Shown: in pieces, positions 46,779-60,968 of the stretch
Layout: the number at the start of each line of letters is the position of its first letter
How positions within the stretch are numbered: the first letter of the stretch is position 1
Source: Pseudomonas sp. GD03919
GTDB taxonomy: Bacteria > Pseudomonadota > Gammaproteobacteria > Pseudomonadales > Pseudomonadaceae
Length of the DNA stretch: 64,000 nt
Assembly (NCBI RefSeq): GCF_029814935.1
Contig: NZ_CP104582.1
Coordinates: 4,588,001-4,652,000 of the forward strand
Reading direction: 5' to 3'
Notes under the pieces: model-generated
Databases searched by the model: none
The model's input: the letters and a program-made list of their open reading frames with translations, nothing else
Told to the model about the DNA's origin: nothing
Made by a program: the position numbers and the translations under genes

Positions 46779-47398
46779 TGATTCGCCACATGGATTCTAA
46801 ACTTCCGGTCTCATATCGCGTGGCACAGCAGGTCCGGCGCATGCCCAAAGGGCGGGTCTTCAGCACCAGGCGCTTTGCAGCCTTGGGAACGAAAAACGCT
46901 ATTTCAAAGGCTTGCGCCCGGCTCGTAAGCGTAGGCGAGCTCGAGCGCGTTTATCCCGGCATCTACATGCGGCCAAAGCGAAGCCCGTACACCGGCTGGG
47001 TTCGTCCCTCGGTTTTGGACTTGGTAAAACTGCTTGCCAAGCAGAACAGTTGGACGCTGCAGATCCATGGCGCTAATGCCATCAGAGGATTCGGACTCAG
47101 CACTCAAATGCCACTCATCCCAATTTATTACACTAGCGGCCCCAGCAGATCTCTGTTTGTCGGGAATGCCGAAGTCAGACTCGTGCATGCCGCACCAATG
47201 ACTTTGCAGCACCCTGGAACTCGTGTTGGCATGGCTATCAGCGCTTTGCTGTATTTAGGAAAAGGAGGGTCTAAGCCGGATCACGTCGAAAAAATAAAAA
47301 GAGCGCTTAGTGCTGACGAACTGGTTACATTAATGAACTGCAGATTGCCGATATGGATGCACGAAGCATTAGGGACTGCCTTGAACACACACAAATAG
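46778..47398 (+). CDS. DUF6088 / AbiEi-antitoxin-like protein
   Basis: 206 aa from GTG 46778, or 202 aa from ATG 46790. The N-terminal winged-helix part (VRRMPKGRVFSTRRFAALGT, then ELERVYPGIYMRP) and the following GANAIRGFGLSTQMPLIPIY resemble DUF6088 proteins, relatives of AbiEi-type antitoxins. No AbiEii-type nucleotidyltransferase toxin lies beside it, so it may act only as a regulator, for example of the tns genes. Toxin-antitoxin function is not supported. Bases 47399-47616 beyond it show no gene. Confidence 0.6.
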   Translation: MIRHMDSKLPVSYRVAQQVRRMPKGRVFSTRRFAALGTKNAISKACARLVSVGELERVYPGIYMRPKRSPYTGWVRPSVLDLVKLLAKQNSWTLQIHGANAIRGFGLSTQMPLIPIYYTSGPSRSLFVGNAEVRLVHAAPMTLQHPGTRVGMAISALLYLGKGGSKPDHVEKIKRALSADELVTLMNCRLPIWMHEALGTALNTHK

Positions 47399-47616
47399 CC
47401 ACACGCAGTATCGTCAGCGGCTACAGCACGTGGGTGGCGTGTACGCCGCTTTGAGGAGACTCCAACTAATCGTCATTCGCCAACAATCTCTATCTTCCAG
47501 TTCAAGGAAAAGCGACCTATCTGCGCCGATGCGAGACGCGTCATTTATTCAACTGCGCAACGACATTTTCGAACTGCTTCATGATTCTCTGGCTGCGCCC
47601 AGATCCTGGCTAACGG

Positions 47617-48762
47617 TTAAGTTCCTGAGCTGCTATCTTTGTGATTGGCCAGCACCGGAACCGCTGGTAAAGGAGGGCCAACTCTCCTTGGACTCAGCTG
47701 ATGCCCCTTCCGGCGAGGCGATGGAAAATTGCAACACGGGTACAGCGTCGGGCGATCATATCTGTCGTTACTATGGCTAAGTTGAGAGAGAGGAGATGGG
47801 TACGGGCACAACCAGTGACCTACGCCATGAACATAATCCTCTTCAACATATTGAGCGGACTCGCTACCCCAAGCCCGATAAGTAGACCAAAGGGAGGATA
47901 CCGGGCGAGGCTCATACCTATAACGCTTCACATCCTCCAGAAAATGATTAAAACTCTCGTAAAGAAATAAAACTGAGTCCAAAGCCAAGCCTGAATATTC
48001 ACTAAGAAACATTGCATTGTTCTCAGCGGCATGTGCCTCTATAACCTTAAGTACGTGCCTTACCTTAGATCTTAACTCCTCTGCTACTCCTTTACCAACC
48101 TCGCCGTAAGAAGAAATTAAACACAAGAATTTATCATTCACTGCTAATAAGGCGGACTCGATAGGAATAACAAAACCGAAATCAAAAACGTCCTTAAAAA
48201 ATTTTGCCTTTTTTAGCTCTAAGGAGTCTTCATTCTTGACAGATAGTATCTCACTAAGATGACGGCCAGCGCAGCCCTTCCACATTACCTCCAAACCATG
48301 GCCCTTATAGGCAAAGGTCCTGCCGCAGAATGGGCAGTTGCTCACTAGATGAACATTATGTTTGGCGCAAACCTTGATGTCTGGGCGGGGTGCTCTTCGC
48401 CAATATGAAAAACCGAGGACGTTCAAATCCTCTTTCACACACTCCGGGCAAAAGGCTGCGGAAACACGATCCGACTCGAAATGATGGTATTGGAAGCGAT
48501 ATTCTGTGTGTGAATAAGAAATATCTTGGCTGCTTTTAAAAATTGAATACCTCGGGTAGAAGGTGTGGTGGTGAAGAAGACGGTTGAAGCCATAACAACC
48601 AAACCACCCCATAGCCGCAGCTATTACTTTTACATCATTAGAACAGACAGCAAATTTTGTTAGGCGATCAAGAGCCTTTATCTCGGGATCATGCCAATTC
48701 AGAAATATGTTTCGCGCGATAAATGAGCGCAGAGACTCATCGCTTTGGATACGCAAAAGCAT
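47617..48762 (-). CDS. tniQ: TniQ/TnsD-family target selector 2
   Basis: 381 aa from ATG 48762 (MLLRIQSDESLRSFIARNIF), where the TniQ domain begins; an in-frame start at 48855 would add 31 residues encoded by the transposon end. Zinc ligands are C105, C108, C132, H135, C143 and C146 (AAFCPECVKED, KVCAKHN, SNCPFCGRTF). It shares only the domain plan with tniQ1. The C-terminal region (RRKGHQLSPRR) is basic. Located directly inside the right end beside glmS and pointing away from it. One of the two TniQ proteins is expected to be the glmS-specific TnsD. Confidence 0.8.
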   Translation of the reverse strand: MLLRIQSDESLRSFIARNIFLNWHDPEIKALDRLTKFAVCSNDVKVIAAAMGWFGCYGFNRLLHHHTFYPRYSIFKSSQDISYSHTEYRFQYHHFESDRVSAAFCPECVKEDLNVLGFSYWRRAPRPDIKVCAKHNVHLVSNCPFCGRTFAYKGHGLEVMWKGCAGRHLSEILSVKNEDSLELKKAKFFKDVFDFGFVIPIESALLAVNDKFLCLISSYGEVGKGVAEELRSKVRHVLKVIEAHAAENNAMFLSEYSGLALDSVLFLYESFNHFLEDVKRYRYEPRPVSSLWSTYRAWGSESAQYVEEDYVHGVGHWLCPYPSPLSQLSHSNDRYDRPTLYPCCNFPSPRRKGHQLSPRRVGPPLPAVPVLANHKDSSSGT

Positions 48763-48860
48763 GGCTATCCTGCAGATGGGATTGACGGACTGACCAACGA
48801 GCGATGCTAGGGTGCAGATGTTCGTAACAGGTGGTGAGCCCGGTCGGCCCCCCACCTTCT

Positions 48861-48897
48861 GCGACAGTTTTTATTGTTTAGCGACAGTTTTTATTGT
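48861..48897. repeat. Transposon right end with two adjacent TnsB-type sites
   Basis: Two back-to-back 20-bp units, GCGACAGTTTTTATTGTTTA at 48861-48880 and GCGACAGTTTTTATTGTC from 48881, are inverted relative to the left end. Close packing on the right and spaced sites on the left repeat the asymmetry known from Tn7. Confidence 0.8.
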
Positions 48898-48902
48898 CTA
48901 AA
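48898..48902. repeat. Right copy of CTAAA target-site duplication
   Basis: Follows the outermost TTTTTATTGT of the right end and lies 28 bp from the glmS stop codon (48931-48933). It matches 1065-1069. Confidence 0.75.
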
Positions 48903-48930
48903 ACCATCTTCACGTTTCACAAGCGCCCCC

Positions 48931-50781
48931 TCACTCCACCGTAACGCTTTTTGCCAGATTGCGCGGCTGGTCGACGTCGGTGCCCTTGAGCACGGCAACA
49001 TAATAGGACAGCAGCTGCAGCGGGATGGTGTAGAGGATCGGCGCCAGCAGGTCGTGAATATGCGGCATGTTCACCACATGGGTGCCCTCGCCGTTGCGCA
49101 TACCGGCCTGCTGGTCCGCAAAGACGATCAGCTCACCACCACGGGCGCGCACTTCCTGCAGGTTGGACTTGAGCTTCTCCAGCAATTCGTTGTTCGGCGC
49201 TACTGTGACCACCGGCATATCGCTGTCGACCAGGGCCAATGGCCCGTGCTTGAGCTCGCCGGCCGGGTAGGCCTCGGCGTGGATATAGGAGATTTCCTTG
49301 AGTTTGAGCGCCCCTTCCATGGCCACCGGGTACTGGGCACCGCGACCGAGGAACAGGCTGTGGTGCTTCTCGGAAAACAGTTCGGAGATTTTCTCCACCG
49401 TCTTGTCCATGGCCAGGGCTTCGCCCAGGCGGGTTGGCAGGCGCCGTAGCTCTTCCACCAGCTCGGCTTCCAGGGCCTTGTCCAGGCTGCCGTGCACCTG
49501 ACCCAAGGCCAGGGTCAGCAGCATCAGGCCGACCAATTGGGTGGTAAAGGCCTTGGTCGAAGCTACGCCGATTTCCGGGCCGGCCTGGGTCAGCAGGCAC
49601 AGGTCGGATTCGCGCACCAGGGAGCTGGTGCCGACGTTGCAGATCACCAGGCTGGCCAGGTAACCGCCCTTGCCCGCTTCATGCTCCTTGGCGTTGCGCA
49701 GCGCGGCCAGGGTATCGGCAGTTTCCCCGGACTGGGAAATGCTGACAAACAGGGTGTCCGGCTGCACCACCACCTTGCGGTAGCGAAACTCGCTGGCCAC
49801 TTCGATCTGGCAGGGAATCCCGGCCAGTTCTTCCAGCCAGTAACGGGCGACCATACCGGCGTGGTAACTGGTGCCACAGGCGACTATCTGCACATTCTTG
49901 ACCTTGGCGAACAGCTCGGCGGCCTGCGGGCCAAAGGCCTGCACCAGCACGTGATCGCTGCCCAGGCGGCCTTCCAGGGTGCGTTGCACCACCTTGGGCT
50001 GCTCATGGATCTCCTTGAGCATGAAGTGGCGGTACTCGCCCTTGTCCGCTGCCTCGGCACCTTCGTGGTACTGCACGGCTTCACGCTGCACCGGATTGCC
50101 GGCGGCGTCCCAGATCTGCACACCGTCACGACGGATCTCGGCGATATCGCCTTCTTCCAGGTACATGAACCGGTCGGTGACCTGGCGCAGGGCCAACTGG
50201 TCGGAAGCGAGGAAGTTTTCGCCCAGACCCAGACCGATCACCAGCGGGCTGCCACTGCGCGCGGCGAGCAGGCGGTCCGGTTGCTTGGCGCTGATCACCG
50301 CCAGGCCGTAGGCGCCATGCAGTTCCGGGATGGCGGCCTTGAGCGCAGCGCTGAGGTCGCCAAGCTGCTGCAGCTTGTGCTCGAGCAGGTGGACGATGGT
50401 TTCGGTGTCGGTATCGGAGGTGAAGACGTAGCCCAGGCCCTTGAGGCGCTCGCGCAGCTCTTCATGGTTCTCGATGATGCCGTTGTGCACCACCGCCAGC
50501 TCCTGCCCGGAGAAATGCGGGTGAGCGTTGCGCTCGCTGGGCGCACCGTGTGTGGCCCAACGGGTGTGGGCAATGCCCAGACGCCCCGCCAGCGGCTCGG
50601 CTTGCAGCGCGGCCTGCAGTTCGCTGACCTTGCCGACGCGGCGGCGGCGATCCAGTGCGCCCTGCTCGGTCAGAAGCGCCACACCGGCGCTGTCATAGCC
50701 GCGATATTCCAGACGCTTGAGGCCTTCGACCAGGACCGGGGTGATATTGCGCTCGGCGATGGCGCCTACGATTCCACACAT
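48931..50781 (-). CDS. glmS: Glucosamine-6-phosphate synthase
   Basis: 616 aa amidotransferase making glucosamine-6-phosphate from fructose-6-phosphate and glutamine, the first step to UDP-GlcNAc. The N-terminal glutaminase domain starts [12 protein letters not shown] (nucleophile Cys2 once Met is removed). It is followed by two SIS domains ([16 protein letters not shown] and [20 protein letters not shown]). The C-terminus [13 protein letters not shown] is the conserved stretch whose codons are the TnsD recognition site for Tn7. The transposon has left the coding region intact. glmR lies 10 bp upstream. Confidence 0.97.
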   Translation of the reverse strand: MCGIVGAIAERNITPVLVEGLKRLEYRGYDSAGVALLTEQGALDRRRRVGKVSELQAALQAEPLAGRLGIAHTRWATHGAPSERNAHPHFSGQELAVVHNGIIENHEELRERLKGLGYVFTSDTDTETIVHLLEHKLQQLGDLSAALKAAIPELHGAYGLAVISAKQPDRLLAARSGSPLVIGLGLGENFLASDQLALRQVTDRFMYLEEGDIAEIRRDGVQIWDAAGNPVQREAVQYHEGAEAADKGEYRHFMLKEIHEQPKVVQRTLEGRLGSDHVLVQAFGPQAAELFAKVKNVQIVACGTSYHAGMVARYWLEELAGIPCQIEVASEFRYRKVVVQPDTLFVSISQSGETADTLAALRNAKEHEAGKGGYLASLVICNVGTSSLVRESDLCLLTQAGPEIGVASTKAFTTQLVGLMLLTLALGQVHGSLDKALEAELVEELRRLPTRLGEALAMDKTVEKISELFSEKHHSLFLGRGAQYPVAMEGALKLKEISYIHAEAYPAGELKHGPLALVDSDMPVVTVAPNNELLEKLKSNLQEVRARGGELIVFADQQAGMRNGEGTHVVNMPHIHDLLAPILYTIPLQLLSYYVAVLKGTDVDQPRNLAKSVTVE

Positions 50782-50791
50782 GGGGCTCTCC

Positions 50792-51562
50792 TTAGTTTTC
50801 CAGCGGCACGAGGATCAGCTGAATGCCGCGCGCGCGTATCTGTTCGGCAGCCTGGGCATCCAGGCGCTCGTCGGTTATCAGGGTATGGAGGCTGCTCCAG
50901 GGCAGTTCCAGATTGGGAATGCGCCGGCCGATCTTGTCGCTCTCGACCATGACGATGACTTCACGGGCCACCTCGGCCATCACCCGCGACAGACCGAGCA
51001 GCTCGTTGAAGGTGGTGGTACCACGCTCCAGGTCGATGCCATCGGCGCCGATGAACAGCTGGTCGAAGTCGTAGGAGCGCAGCACCTGTTCGGCCACCTG
51101 GCCCTGGAAGGATTCCGAGTGCGGATCCCAGGTACCGCCGGTCATCAGCAGCACCGGCTCGTGTTCGAGTTCGCGCAGGGCGTTGGCCACATTGAGCGAG
51201 TTGGTCATCACCACCAGCCCGGGCTTGTAGCCAAGCTGCGGGATCATCGCCGCCGTGGTGGTGCCGCTGTCGATGATGATGCGTGCGTGTTCGCGGATGC
51301 GCGCCACGCCGGCACGGGCAATCGCCTGCTTGTAGGGAGAAATGGGCTGCGTCGGCTCGCTGATCAGCTCCTGCGGCACCGGCACCGCGCCGCCGTAGCG
51401 ACGCAGCAGCAGGCCGTTCTTTTCAAGAGCGGCGAGGTCCTTGCGAATGGTCACTTCGCTGGTGGCGAAGTGCTGGGCCAGGGCGTCCACGCTCACTTCG
51501 CCCTGCTCGGCGAGCAAGGCGAGGATGGTGTGACGACGTTGCGGCGTGTTGCGCTTCGACAT
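50792..51562 (-). CDS. glmR: DeoR-family regulator GlmR
   Basis: 256 aa. The N-terminal DeoR winged helix reads [20 protein letters not shown]. The C-terminal sugar-phosphate-sensing domain has [19 protein letters not shown] and [20 protein letters not shown]. It lies 10 bp before glmS in the same direction, as in other Pseudomonas, where it controls glmS and amino-sugar supply. Start ATG 51562 gives the usual family length. Confidence 0.9.
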   Translation of the reverse strand: MSKRNTPQRRHTILALLAEQGEVSVDALAQHFATSEVTIRKDLAALEKNGLLLRRYGGAVPVPQELISEPTQPISPYKQAIARAGVARIREHARIIIDSGTTTAAMIPQLGYKPGLVVMTNSLNVANALRELEHEPVLLMTGGTWDPHSESFQGQVAEQVLRSYDFDQLFIGADGIDLERGTTTFNELLGLSRVMAEVAREVIVMVESDKIGRRIPNLELPWSSLHTLITDERLDAQAAEQIRARGIQLILVPLEN

Positions 51563-51635
51563 GCTTAAGTTTCGATTCGAAAGATAATGGCGCGAATCAA
51601 AACATATGATCGAAAAGCCCGCAAGCGTCCGTCGA

Positions 51636-52247
51636 TCAGTTCAATGTCAGTTTGACCCCGAAGCCGACCAGGCACAGCCCCGCCAGCTTCTCGAGACCAC
51701 GGGCGATACGCGGGTTGGCGCGCATGCGCTCGGCGAGAAAGTGCGTCAGCAGTACGATCAGCAGGCCGTAGAGGAAAGTCAGCGCCATGATGGTCACGGC
51801 CATGAAACCGAAAGTAATCAGCCCTTGATGGCGCTGCGGGTCGATGAACAGCGGAAAGAAGGCCATGTAGAAGACGATGGCCTTGGGGTTGAAGACGGTG
51901 ATTACCAGGGTTTGCCACAGGTATTGGCGCGGCTTGATATCCAGCGTCGGCGCCGCGCCTGGCTTGGCCAGGATCATGCGCAGGCCAAGGTAGATCAGGT
52001 AGGCCGCACCGAGCCATTGCACCACATGGAAGGCTGCCGGATAGGCCTTGAGCAGCGCGGCGACCCCGGCCACGGCCAGCCACAGCAGCACCTGGTCGCC
52101 GAAGATGATGCCGAAGGTCGAGGCCAGCCCACCGCGAATCCCGCCCTTGCCGGTGGACAGGATCAGCGCCAGGTTACCCGGCCCGGGAATGGCCAGCAGG
52201 ATGATGAAAGCCACCACGAAGGCGGCGTAATCCGTCACACCGAACAT
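51636..52247 (-). CDS. LysE/RhtB-family amino-acid exporter
   Basis: 203 aa with about six membrane helices. It opens MFGVTDYAAFVVAFIILLAI and has the family signature PGPGNLALILSTGKGGIRGG near residue 20, then FNPKAIVFYMAFFPLFIDPQ. Such proteins export amino acids or related metabolites; the substrate is unknown. Between glmU and glmR, same strand but not tightly coupled. Confidence 0.85.
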   Translation of the reverse strand: MFGVTDYAAFVVAFIILLAIPGPGNLALILSTGKGGIRGGLASTFGIIFGDQVLLWLAVAGVAALLKAYPAAFHVVQWLGAAYLIYLGLRMILAKPGAAPTLDIKPRQYLWQTLVITVFNPKAIVFYMAFFPLFIDPQRHQGLITFGFMAVTIMALTFLYGLLIVLLTHFLAERMRANPRIARGLEKLAGLCLVGFGVKLTLN

Positions 52248-52293
52248 ACAGGACTGCCTCCGGCAGGTTATCCACAGGCCTGATCTCCCGCAC

Positions 52294-53652
52294 TCACTTC
52301 TTGGTCGGCCGCTTCCAGCCCTCGATATTGCGCTGCTTGGCCCGGCCGACTGCCAGCGTGTCCGCGGGCACGTCGCTGGTCACCACCGAACCGGCGCCCG
52401 TGGTGGCGCGGTCGCCCAGCGTTACCGGTGCTACCAGCGCGCTGTTGGAGCCGATGAAGACGTCCTCGCCCATGACGGTGCGGAACTTGTTGGCACCGTC
52501 GTAGTTGCAGGTGATGGTGCCGGCACCGATATTGGTGCGCGCGCCGATTTCGGCATCGCCCAGGTAGCTCAGGTGACCGGCCTTGGCGCCTTCGCCCAGC
52601 ACGGCATTCTTCAGTTCGACGAAGTTACCCACATGGGCCTTGGCGCCCAGTTTGGTGCCGGGGCGCAGGCGCGCAAACGGGCCACAGTCGGCGCCCTCGC
52701 CCATCTCGGCGCCGTCCAGGTGGCTGTTGGCCTTGACGATGGCGCCCTTGCGCAGCACCGAGTCCTTGATCACGCAGTTCGGACCGATCTGCACATCGTC
52801 TTCGATCACCACCTTGCCTTCGAGGATCACGTTGATGTCGATGGTCACGTCGCGGCCGACGCTCACCTCACCGCGCACATCGAGGCGATGCGGATCGCGC
52901 AGGGTGACGCCCTGAGCCATCAGGCGGCGGGCGATGCGGTGCTGGTAGTGGCATTCGAGCTGAGCAAGCTGGATGCGGTCGTTGGCGCCCAGCACTTCCA
53001 TCTCGTCGGCGGCACGCTCGGTGGCCACAGTCAGGCCGTCGGCCACGGCCATGGCGATCACATCGGTCAGGTAGTACTCGCCCTGGGCGTTGCTGTTGGA
53101 CAGACGCCCCAGCCAGTCGGCCAGACGCTTGCCGGGCACCGCGAGGATGCCGGTATTGCCCTCGCGGATCTGCCGCTGCGCTTCGCTGGCGTCCTTGTGC
53201 TCGACGATGGCCTGCACCACGCCAGCGGCGTCGCGCACGATGCGACCGTAGCCGGTCGGGTCGGCCAGCTCGACGGTGAGCAGGCCCAGCTGGTTGTCGC
53301 TGACCAGTGCCAGCAGACGCTCGAGAGTCGCGGTCTCGATCAGCGGTACGTCGCCGTAGAGCACCAGCACGGTATCGGCGCCGAGTTGCGGCAGGGCCTG
53401 GGCCACGGCATGGCCGGTGCCCAGCTGCTCGGCCTGGATGACGAAATTCAGGTCGTCGGCGGCCAGGCGCTCGCGCACGGTGTCGGCGCCGTGGCCGATC
53501 ACCACCTGGATGCTGCTCGGCTGCAGGCGCCGCGCGGTGTCGATGACATGCCCCAGCATGGGCTTGTCGGCGACCGGGTGCAGCACCTTGGGCAGCGCCG
53601 AACGCATGCGCGTGCCCTGGCCAGCGGCAAGAATGACGATATCCAGACTCAT
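52294..53652 (-). CDS. glmU: Bifunctional GlmU (uridylyl/acetyltransferase)
   Basis: 452 aa from ATG 53652 ([20 protein letters not shown]), with GGAG seven bases upstream; the in-frame ATG at 53673 is rejected for lack of a site. The N-terminal uridylyltransferase shows [20 protein letters not shown]. The C-terminal left-handed beta-helix hexapeptide region shows [24 protein letters not shown] repeats with the catalytic His in [12 protein letters not shown]. It makes UDP-GlcNAc from glucosamine-1-phosphate, in the same pathway as glmS. Confidence 0.96.
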   Translation of the reverse strand: MSLDIVILAAGQGTRMRSALPKVLHPVADKPMLGHVIDTARRLQPSSIQVVIGHGADTVRERLAADDLNFVIQAEQLGTGHAVAQALPQLGADTVLVLYGDVPLIETATLERLLALVSDNQLGLLTVELADPTGYGRIVRDAAGVVQAIVEHKDASEAQRQIREGNTGILAVPGKRLADWLGRLSNSNAQGEYYLTDVIAMAVADGLTVATERAADEMEVLGANDRIQLAQLECHYQHRIARRLMAQGVTLRDPHRLDVRGEVSVGRDVTIDINVILEGKVVIEDDVQIGPNCVIKDSVLRKGAIVKANSHLDGAEMGEGADCGPFARLRPGTKLGAKAHVGNFVELKNAVLGEGAKAGHLSYLGDAEIGARTNIGAGTITCNYDGANKFRTVMGEDVFIGSNSALVAPVTLGDRATTGAGSVVTSDVPADTLAVGRAKQRNIEGWKRPTKK

Positions 53653-53726
53653 AGAAGGCTCCTTGCGGGGCAAGATTGGACCGCGGCGAGAAAGGGCCGC
53701 GCGAAAAGAACGCTATTTTGCCAGAA

Positions 53727-53760
53727 ACGCAAAGGGGCGACCTAAGTCGCCCCTTTGCGT
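53727..53760 (-). terminator. Strong terminator between atpC and glmU
   Basis: ACGCAAAGGGGCGAC pairs perfectly with GTCGCCCCTTTGCGT around four bases, followed by TTTCTGG on the minus strand. It closes the atp operon. Confidence 0.8.
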
Positions 53761-53777
53761 GATACCGCGATACGCGA

Positions 53778-54212
53778 TCAGCGGCTACGGCCGCCAAACT
53801 TCTTGCGCATCTCTTCGATGGTGCGCAGCTGGGCAGCAGCCTCGGCCAGGCGTGCTGCCGCACTGCCATAGTCGAACTCGGTGCCCTTTTCGCTCAGCGC
53901 CTTCTCGGCCGCCTTGCGCGCCTCGATGGCGGCGGCTTCATCCAGGTCGCCGGCACGAACAGCGGTGTCGGCAAGAACCTTCACCATGCTCGGCTGAACT
54001 TCCAGGAAGCCACCGGAGATGTAGAACACCTCCTCGGTGCCACCCTGCTTGATCACTCGCACCGGACCCGGCTTGAGATCGGTCAGCAGCGGGGTGTGGC
54101 CCGGCAGGATACCCAGGTCACCGAGGTGACCGTGGGCGATGACCATTTCCACCAGCCCCGAGAACAGCTCTTCTTCCGCACTGACGATATCGCAGTGGAC
54201 TGACATAGCCAT
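53778..54212 (-). CDS. atpC: F1 ATP synthase epsilon subunit
   Basis: 144 aa. The N-terminal beta-sandwich has [20 protein letters not shown] and [20 protein letters not shown]. The C-terminal helical hairpin ([20 protein letters not shown]) regulates rotation. Last gene of atpIBEFHAGDC, followed by the terminator at 53727-53760. Confidence 0.95.
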   Translation of the reverse strand: MAMSVHCDIVSAEEELFSGLVEMVIAHGHLGDLGILPGHTPLLTDLKPGPVRVIKQGGTEEVFYISGGFLEVQPSMVKVLADTAVRAGDLDEAAAIEARKAAEKALSEKGTEFDYGSAAARLAEAAAQLRTIEEMRKKFGGRSR

Positions 54213-54291
54213 AACAATGCCTCGGTTGAGAGGCCGGATTGGGCTACTGCCCTATCCGGCCCGGACGCCCTCTGGAGGGCGCACCCGTTAC

Positions 54292-56579
<2,288 letters not shown>

Positions 56580-56627
56580 TTCACACCTTTTGGTTCAAGC
56601 AGGCGGGGGCCGAAGCCCCCGCTGCGG

Positions 56628-58172
56628 TTACCAGGTTTGGGTGGCCTTGAACTTCTCGATACCGGCTTTCAGGCCAGCGTCGATCTCGTCGTTGAAGTCA
56701 CCTTTCTCGTTGATCTTCGCCATCAGGTCGGCGTGATCACGCTTGAAGAAGGCGATCAGGGCCTGCTCGAAGCTGATGATCTTGGCGACTTCGACATCCT
56801 GCAGGAAGCCACGCTCGGCTGCGTACAGGGACACCGACATTTCGGCAATGGACATCGGCGCATACTGCTTCTGCTTCATCAGCTCGGTTACGCGCTGACC
56901 GTGCTCGAGCTGCTTGCGGGTGGCTTCGTCCAGGTCAGAAGCGAACTGGGCGAATGCTGCCAGTTCACGGTACTGAGCCAGAGCGGTACGGATACCACCG
57001 GAGAGCTTCTTGATGATCTTGGTCTGAGCCGCGCCACCGACGCGGGATACCGAGATACCGGCGTTGACGGCCGGACGGATACCCGAGTTGAACATGGCCG
57101 ATTCCAGGAAGATCTGACCGTCGGTGATGGAAATCACGTTGGTCGGAACGAACGCGGAAACGTCACCGGCCTGGGTTTCGATGATCGGCAGAGCGGTCAG
57201 CGAGCCAGTCTTGCCCTTCACGGCGCCATTGGTGAACTTCTCGACATACTCTTCGGAAACGCGGGAAGCGCGCTCCAGCAGACGGCTGTGGAGATAGAAC
57301 ACGTCGCCCGGGTAGGCTTCACGGCCTGGCGGACGGCGCAGCAGCAGGGAGATCTGACGGTAGGCCACGGCCTGCTTGGACAGGTCGTCATACACGATCA
57401 GGGCATCTTCACCGCGGTCACGGAAGTATTCACCCATGGTGCAGCCGGCGTACGGCGCCAGGAACTGCAGGGCAGCGGATTCGGAAGCCGAGGCTGCAAC
57501 CACGATGGTGTTGGCCAGGGCGCCAGCTTCTTCCAGCTTGCGTACCACGTTGGCGATGGTCGATTGCTTCTGACCAATGGCCACGTAAACGCAGCGGATG
57601 CCGCTGTCTTTCTGGTTGATGATGGCGTCGACGGCCAGAGCAGTCTTACCGATCTGACGGTCACCGATGATCAGCTCGCGCTGGCCACGGCCTACCGGGA
57701 TCATGGCATCGACCGACTTGTAACCGGTCTGCACCGGCTGGTCGACCGACTTACGCCAGATCACGCCCGGCGCAACCTTTTCAACGGCGTCGCTAGCGGC
57801 GGCGTTGATCGGGCCTTTGCCATCGATCGGGTTACCCAGTGCGTCGACCACGCGACCCAGCAGTTCCGGACCAACCGGGACTTCCAAGATGCGGCCGGTG
57901 CACTTGGCGCTCATGCCTTCGGCGAGGGTCAGGTAGCTGCCCAGTACCACGGCACCCACGGAGTCTTGCTCCAGGTTCAGGGCCATACCGTAGACGCCAC
58001 CAGGGAATTCGATCATCTCGCCGTACATGACGTCGGCGAGGCCGTAAATGCGCACGATACCGTCGGAAACGCTGACGATGGTGCCTTCATTACGGGCTTG
58101 AGCGGTTACATCAAGCGACTCAATGCGCTGCTTGATGATTTCGCTAATTTCGGAAGGATTCAGTTGCTGCAT
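56628..58172 (-). CDS. atpA: F1 ATP synthase alpha subunit
   Basis: 514 aa. It starts [21 protein letters not shown]-loop [15 protein letters not shown], then the arginine-finger region [21 protein letters not shown] non-catalytic nucleotide-binding subunit that alternates with beta. Lies 15 bp from atpH in the operon. Confidence 0.97.
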   Translation of the reverse strand: MQQLNPSEISEIIKQRIESLDVTAQARNEGTIVSVSDGIVRIYGLADVMYGEMIEFPGGVYGMALNLEQDSVGAVVLGSYLTLAEGMSAKCTGRILEVPVGPELLGRVVDALGNPIDGKGPINAAASDAVEKVAPGVIWRKSVDQPVQTGYKSVDAMIPVGRGQRELIIGDRQIGKTALAVDAIINQKDSGIRCVYVAIGQKQSTIANVVRKLEEAGALANTIVVAASASESAALQFLAPYAGCTMGEYFRDRGEDALIVYDDLSKQAVAYRQISLLLRRPPGREAYPGDVFYLHSRLLERASRVSEEYVEKFTNGAVKGKTGSLTALPIIETQAGDVSAFVPTNVISITDGQIFLESAMFNSGIRPAVNAGISVSRVGGAAQTKIIKKLSGGIRTALAQYRELAAFAQFASDLDEATRKQLEHGQRVTELMKQKQYAPMSIAEMSVSLYAAERGFLQDVEVAKIISFEQALIAFFKRDHADLMAKINEKGDFNDEIDAGLKAGIEKFKATQTW

Positions 58173-58187
58173 GCCAGTTCCCTCAAA

Positions 58188-58724
58188 TCAGGATTTCAAC
58201 GCTTCGGCCAGCTTGTTCAGCTTGCCGCGGACCGAACCGTCGATGACCAGGTCACCTGCACGAATGACAACGCCGCCGATCAGGGCGGGATTGACCACGG
58301 GCTTGGGCTGGACGGTGCGATCGAGCCGCTTGGAAAGGGCGGCAGCCAGAGTTTGCAATTGTTCGGCATTAAGCTCGAAAGCCGACTCGACCTCGACATC
58401 GAGGGCGCGTTCGGCTTCAGCCTTCAGCACGGCGAATTGTTCGCGTACCACCGGCAACAGCGACAGTCGGTCGTTGCTGCCCAGCGAACGCAGGAAGTTG
58501 CTGAACGAAGCGTCGATGTGACCGGCACAGAGCTGCGCCAGTACATTGACTTTCTGCTCATCGGTCAACGCCGGGTTGACCAACTGCTGAGCCACGGCCG
58601 GCGTCTGAACGGCAGCTGCCGACAACGACAGCATGTTCAGCCAGGCATCGGCCTGCTGTGCAGCACTGGCAAACTCAAACGCGGCTTTCGCGTAGGGCCG
58701 AGCGAGCGTGTTGGTATTGATCAT
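58188..58724 (-). CDS. atpH: ATP synthase delta subunit
   Basis: 178 aa. Opens MINTNTLARPYAKAAFEFAS and ends GGVVIRAGDLVIDGSVRGKL, the OSCP/delta signature. It ties the peripheral stalk to the top of F1. Twelve bp behind atpF. Confidence 0.95.
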   Translation of the reverse strand: MINTNTLARPYAKAAFEFASAAQQADAWLNMLSLSAAAVQTPAVAQQLVNPALTDEQKVNVLAQLCAGHIDASFSNFLRSLGSNDRLSLLPVVREQFAVLKAEAERALDVEVESAFELNAEQLQTLAAALSKRLDRTVQPKPVVNPALIGGVVIRAGDLVIDGSVRGKLNKLAEALKS

Positions 58725-58736
58725 CGCGAGCCTCGC

Positions 58737-59207
58737 TTAGAGTTGAGAGGCCAGTTTTGCGACCAGATCGTTGTGCGCAGCGCCGTCCACGGAGGACTGC
58801 AGGATCTGCTCGGCGCCGGTGACAGCCAGAGCTGCTACCTGCGAACGCAGTTGATCCTTGGCACGGTTCACTTCCAGATCGATTTCGGCTTTGGCGCCAG
58901 CGATCAGCTTTTCACCTTCGGAGCGGGCCTGAGCCTTGGCTTCTTCGACGATTGCGTTGGCGGTCTTGTTCGCCCGGTCGAGAATCTCGGCAGCTTGCTC
59001 TTTGGTTTCGCGGAGCGTCTGGGCAGCTTTTTCCTGGGCGAGTTGCAGGTCGCGCTGGGCACGGCCGGCGGCATCCAGACCTTCGGCAATTTTCTTCTGG
59101 CGTTCCTGCATGGCCTGCGTCAGCGGCGGCCACACGAACTTCATACAGAACCAGACGAAAATAGCGAAGGCAATCGTTTGACCGAACAGCGTCAGATTAA
59201 TGTTCAC
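58737..59207 (-). CDS. atpF: F0 ATP synthase b subunit
   Basis: 156 aa. One N-terminal membrane helix ([20 protein letters not shown]), then a long charged coiled coil ([20 protein letters not shown]). A dimer of it forms the peripheral stalk. Length is as usual for Pseudomonas. Confidence 0.95.
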   Translation of the reverse strand: MNINLTLFGQTIAFAIFVWFCMKFVWPPLTQAMQERQKKIAEGLDAAGRAQRDLQLAQEKAAQTLRETKEQAAEILDRANKTANAIVEEAKAQARSEGEKLIAGAKAEIDLEVNRAKDQLRSQVAALAVTGAEQILQSSVDGAAHNDLVAKLASQL

Positions 59208-59296
59208 TGATCTACCTCATGCTATTTCGTTGTTTCCTGGGTGTTCACGCCGGAACCGGCAGGGCGCGCGCCCTGCCGTTCGGCGAAATCAGCAGA

Positions 59297-59560
<264 letters not shown>

Positions 59561-59605
59561 TTAAGTTGAGGTTCAAGGTTGCGTTGGGTTTACGGTCACT
59601 GTCCG

Positions 59606-60448
<843 letters not shown>

Positions 60449-60838
60449 TCAGAAAACTTTCATGAGCAGGGGTGCACAGGCTGCTGCCAACAGGGCCAGC
60501 AGATAACCGATGAACAGCTGCATCGGTGCAAGTGGTTCAACCCCTACGAACGCCAGTGCAAACAGCACTGCCGTGATAATCCATTTACCCATGGCCCCGG
60601 CCCAGATCGACTGGACGATGGCTCGGGCCGAACGCGCGCCAAAATAACGAAAGGCCTTGAATGCAAAATACGCGTTGGCCAACAGGGCGATCAGCCCACC
60701 CAACAATGCCGAATAGGCCGCGACCCATCCGCCACTGATGGCAAAAACCACTGCAATTGCAGCCGTCACGATGGCCTGAAAAATCAGGATCGGAAAACCA
60801 GGCTGACGATGAAACGGGGCCTTACTCGGGATGCCCAT
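60449..60838 (-). CDS. atpI: ATP synthase assembly protein AtpI
   Basis: About 129 aa from ATG 60838 (MGIPSKAPFHRQPGFPILIF); an in-frame ATG at 60883 would add 15 residues and is also possible. Four membrane helices, with ATAAIAVVFAISGGWVAAYS-like and LLGGLIALLANAYFAFKAFR lines typical of AtpI. It helps assemble the c-ring. First gene of the atp operon. Confidence 0.88.
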   Translation of the reverse strand: MGIPSKAPFHRQPGFPILIFQAIVTAAIAVVFAISGGWVAAYSALLGGLIALLANAYFAFKAFRYFGARSARAIVQSIWAGAMGKWIITAVLFALAFVGVEPLAPMQLFIGYLLALLAAACAPLLMKVF

Positions 60839-60968
60839 CGACCCCTCCCATAAAGCCGCCGAATCTCGGCTCACAGCCGACAAAATTGCGCGGCGAGTAT
60901 ATGGGCCTGCCTACGCCTGATCAACCGTGCTGTAGTAGCAGTGGACCAGGACTACAGGCTGAATTGTT

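Noticed and set aside
47430..47780. 116-aa plus-strand frame behind the DUF6088-like gene
   Set aside because: Overlaps the 3' end of tniQ2 antisense, no ribosome site and no protein-like conservation.
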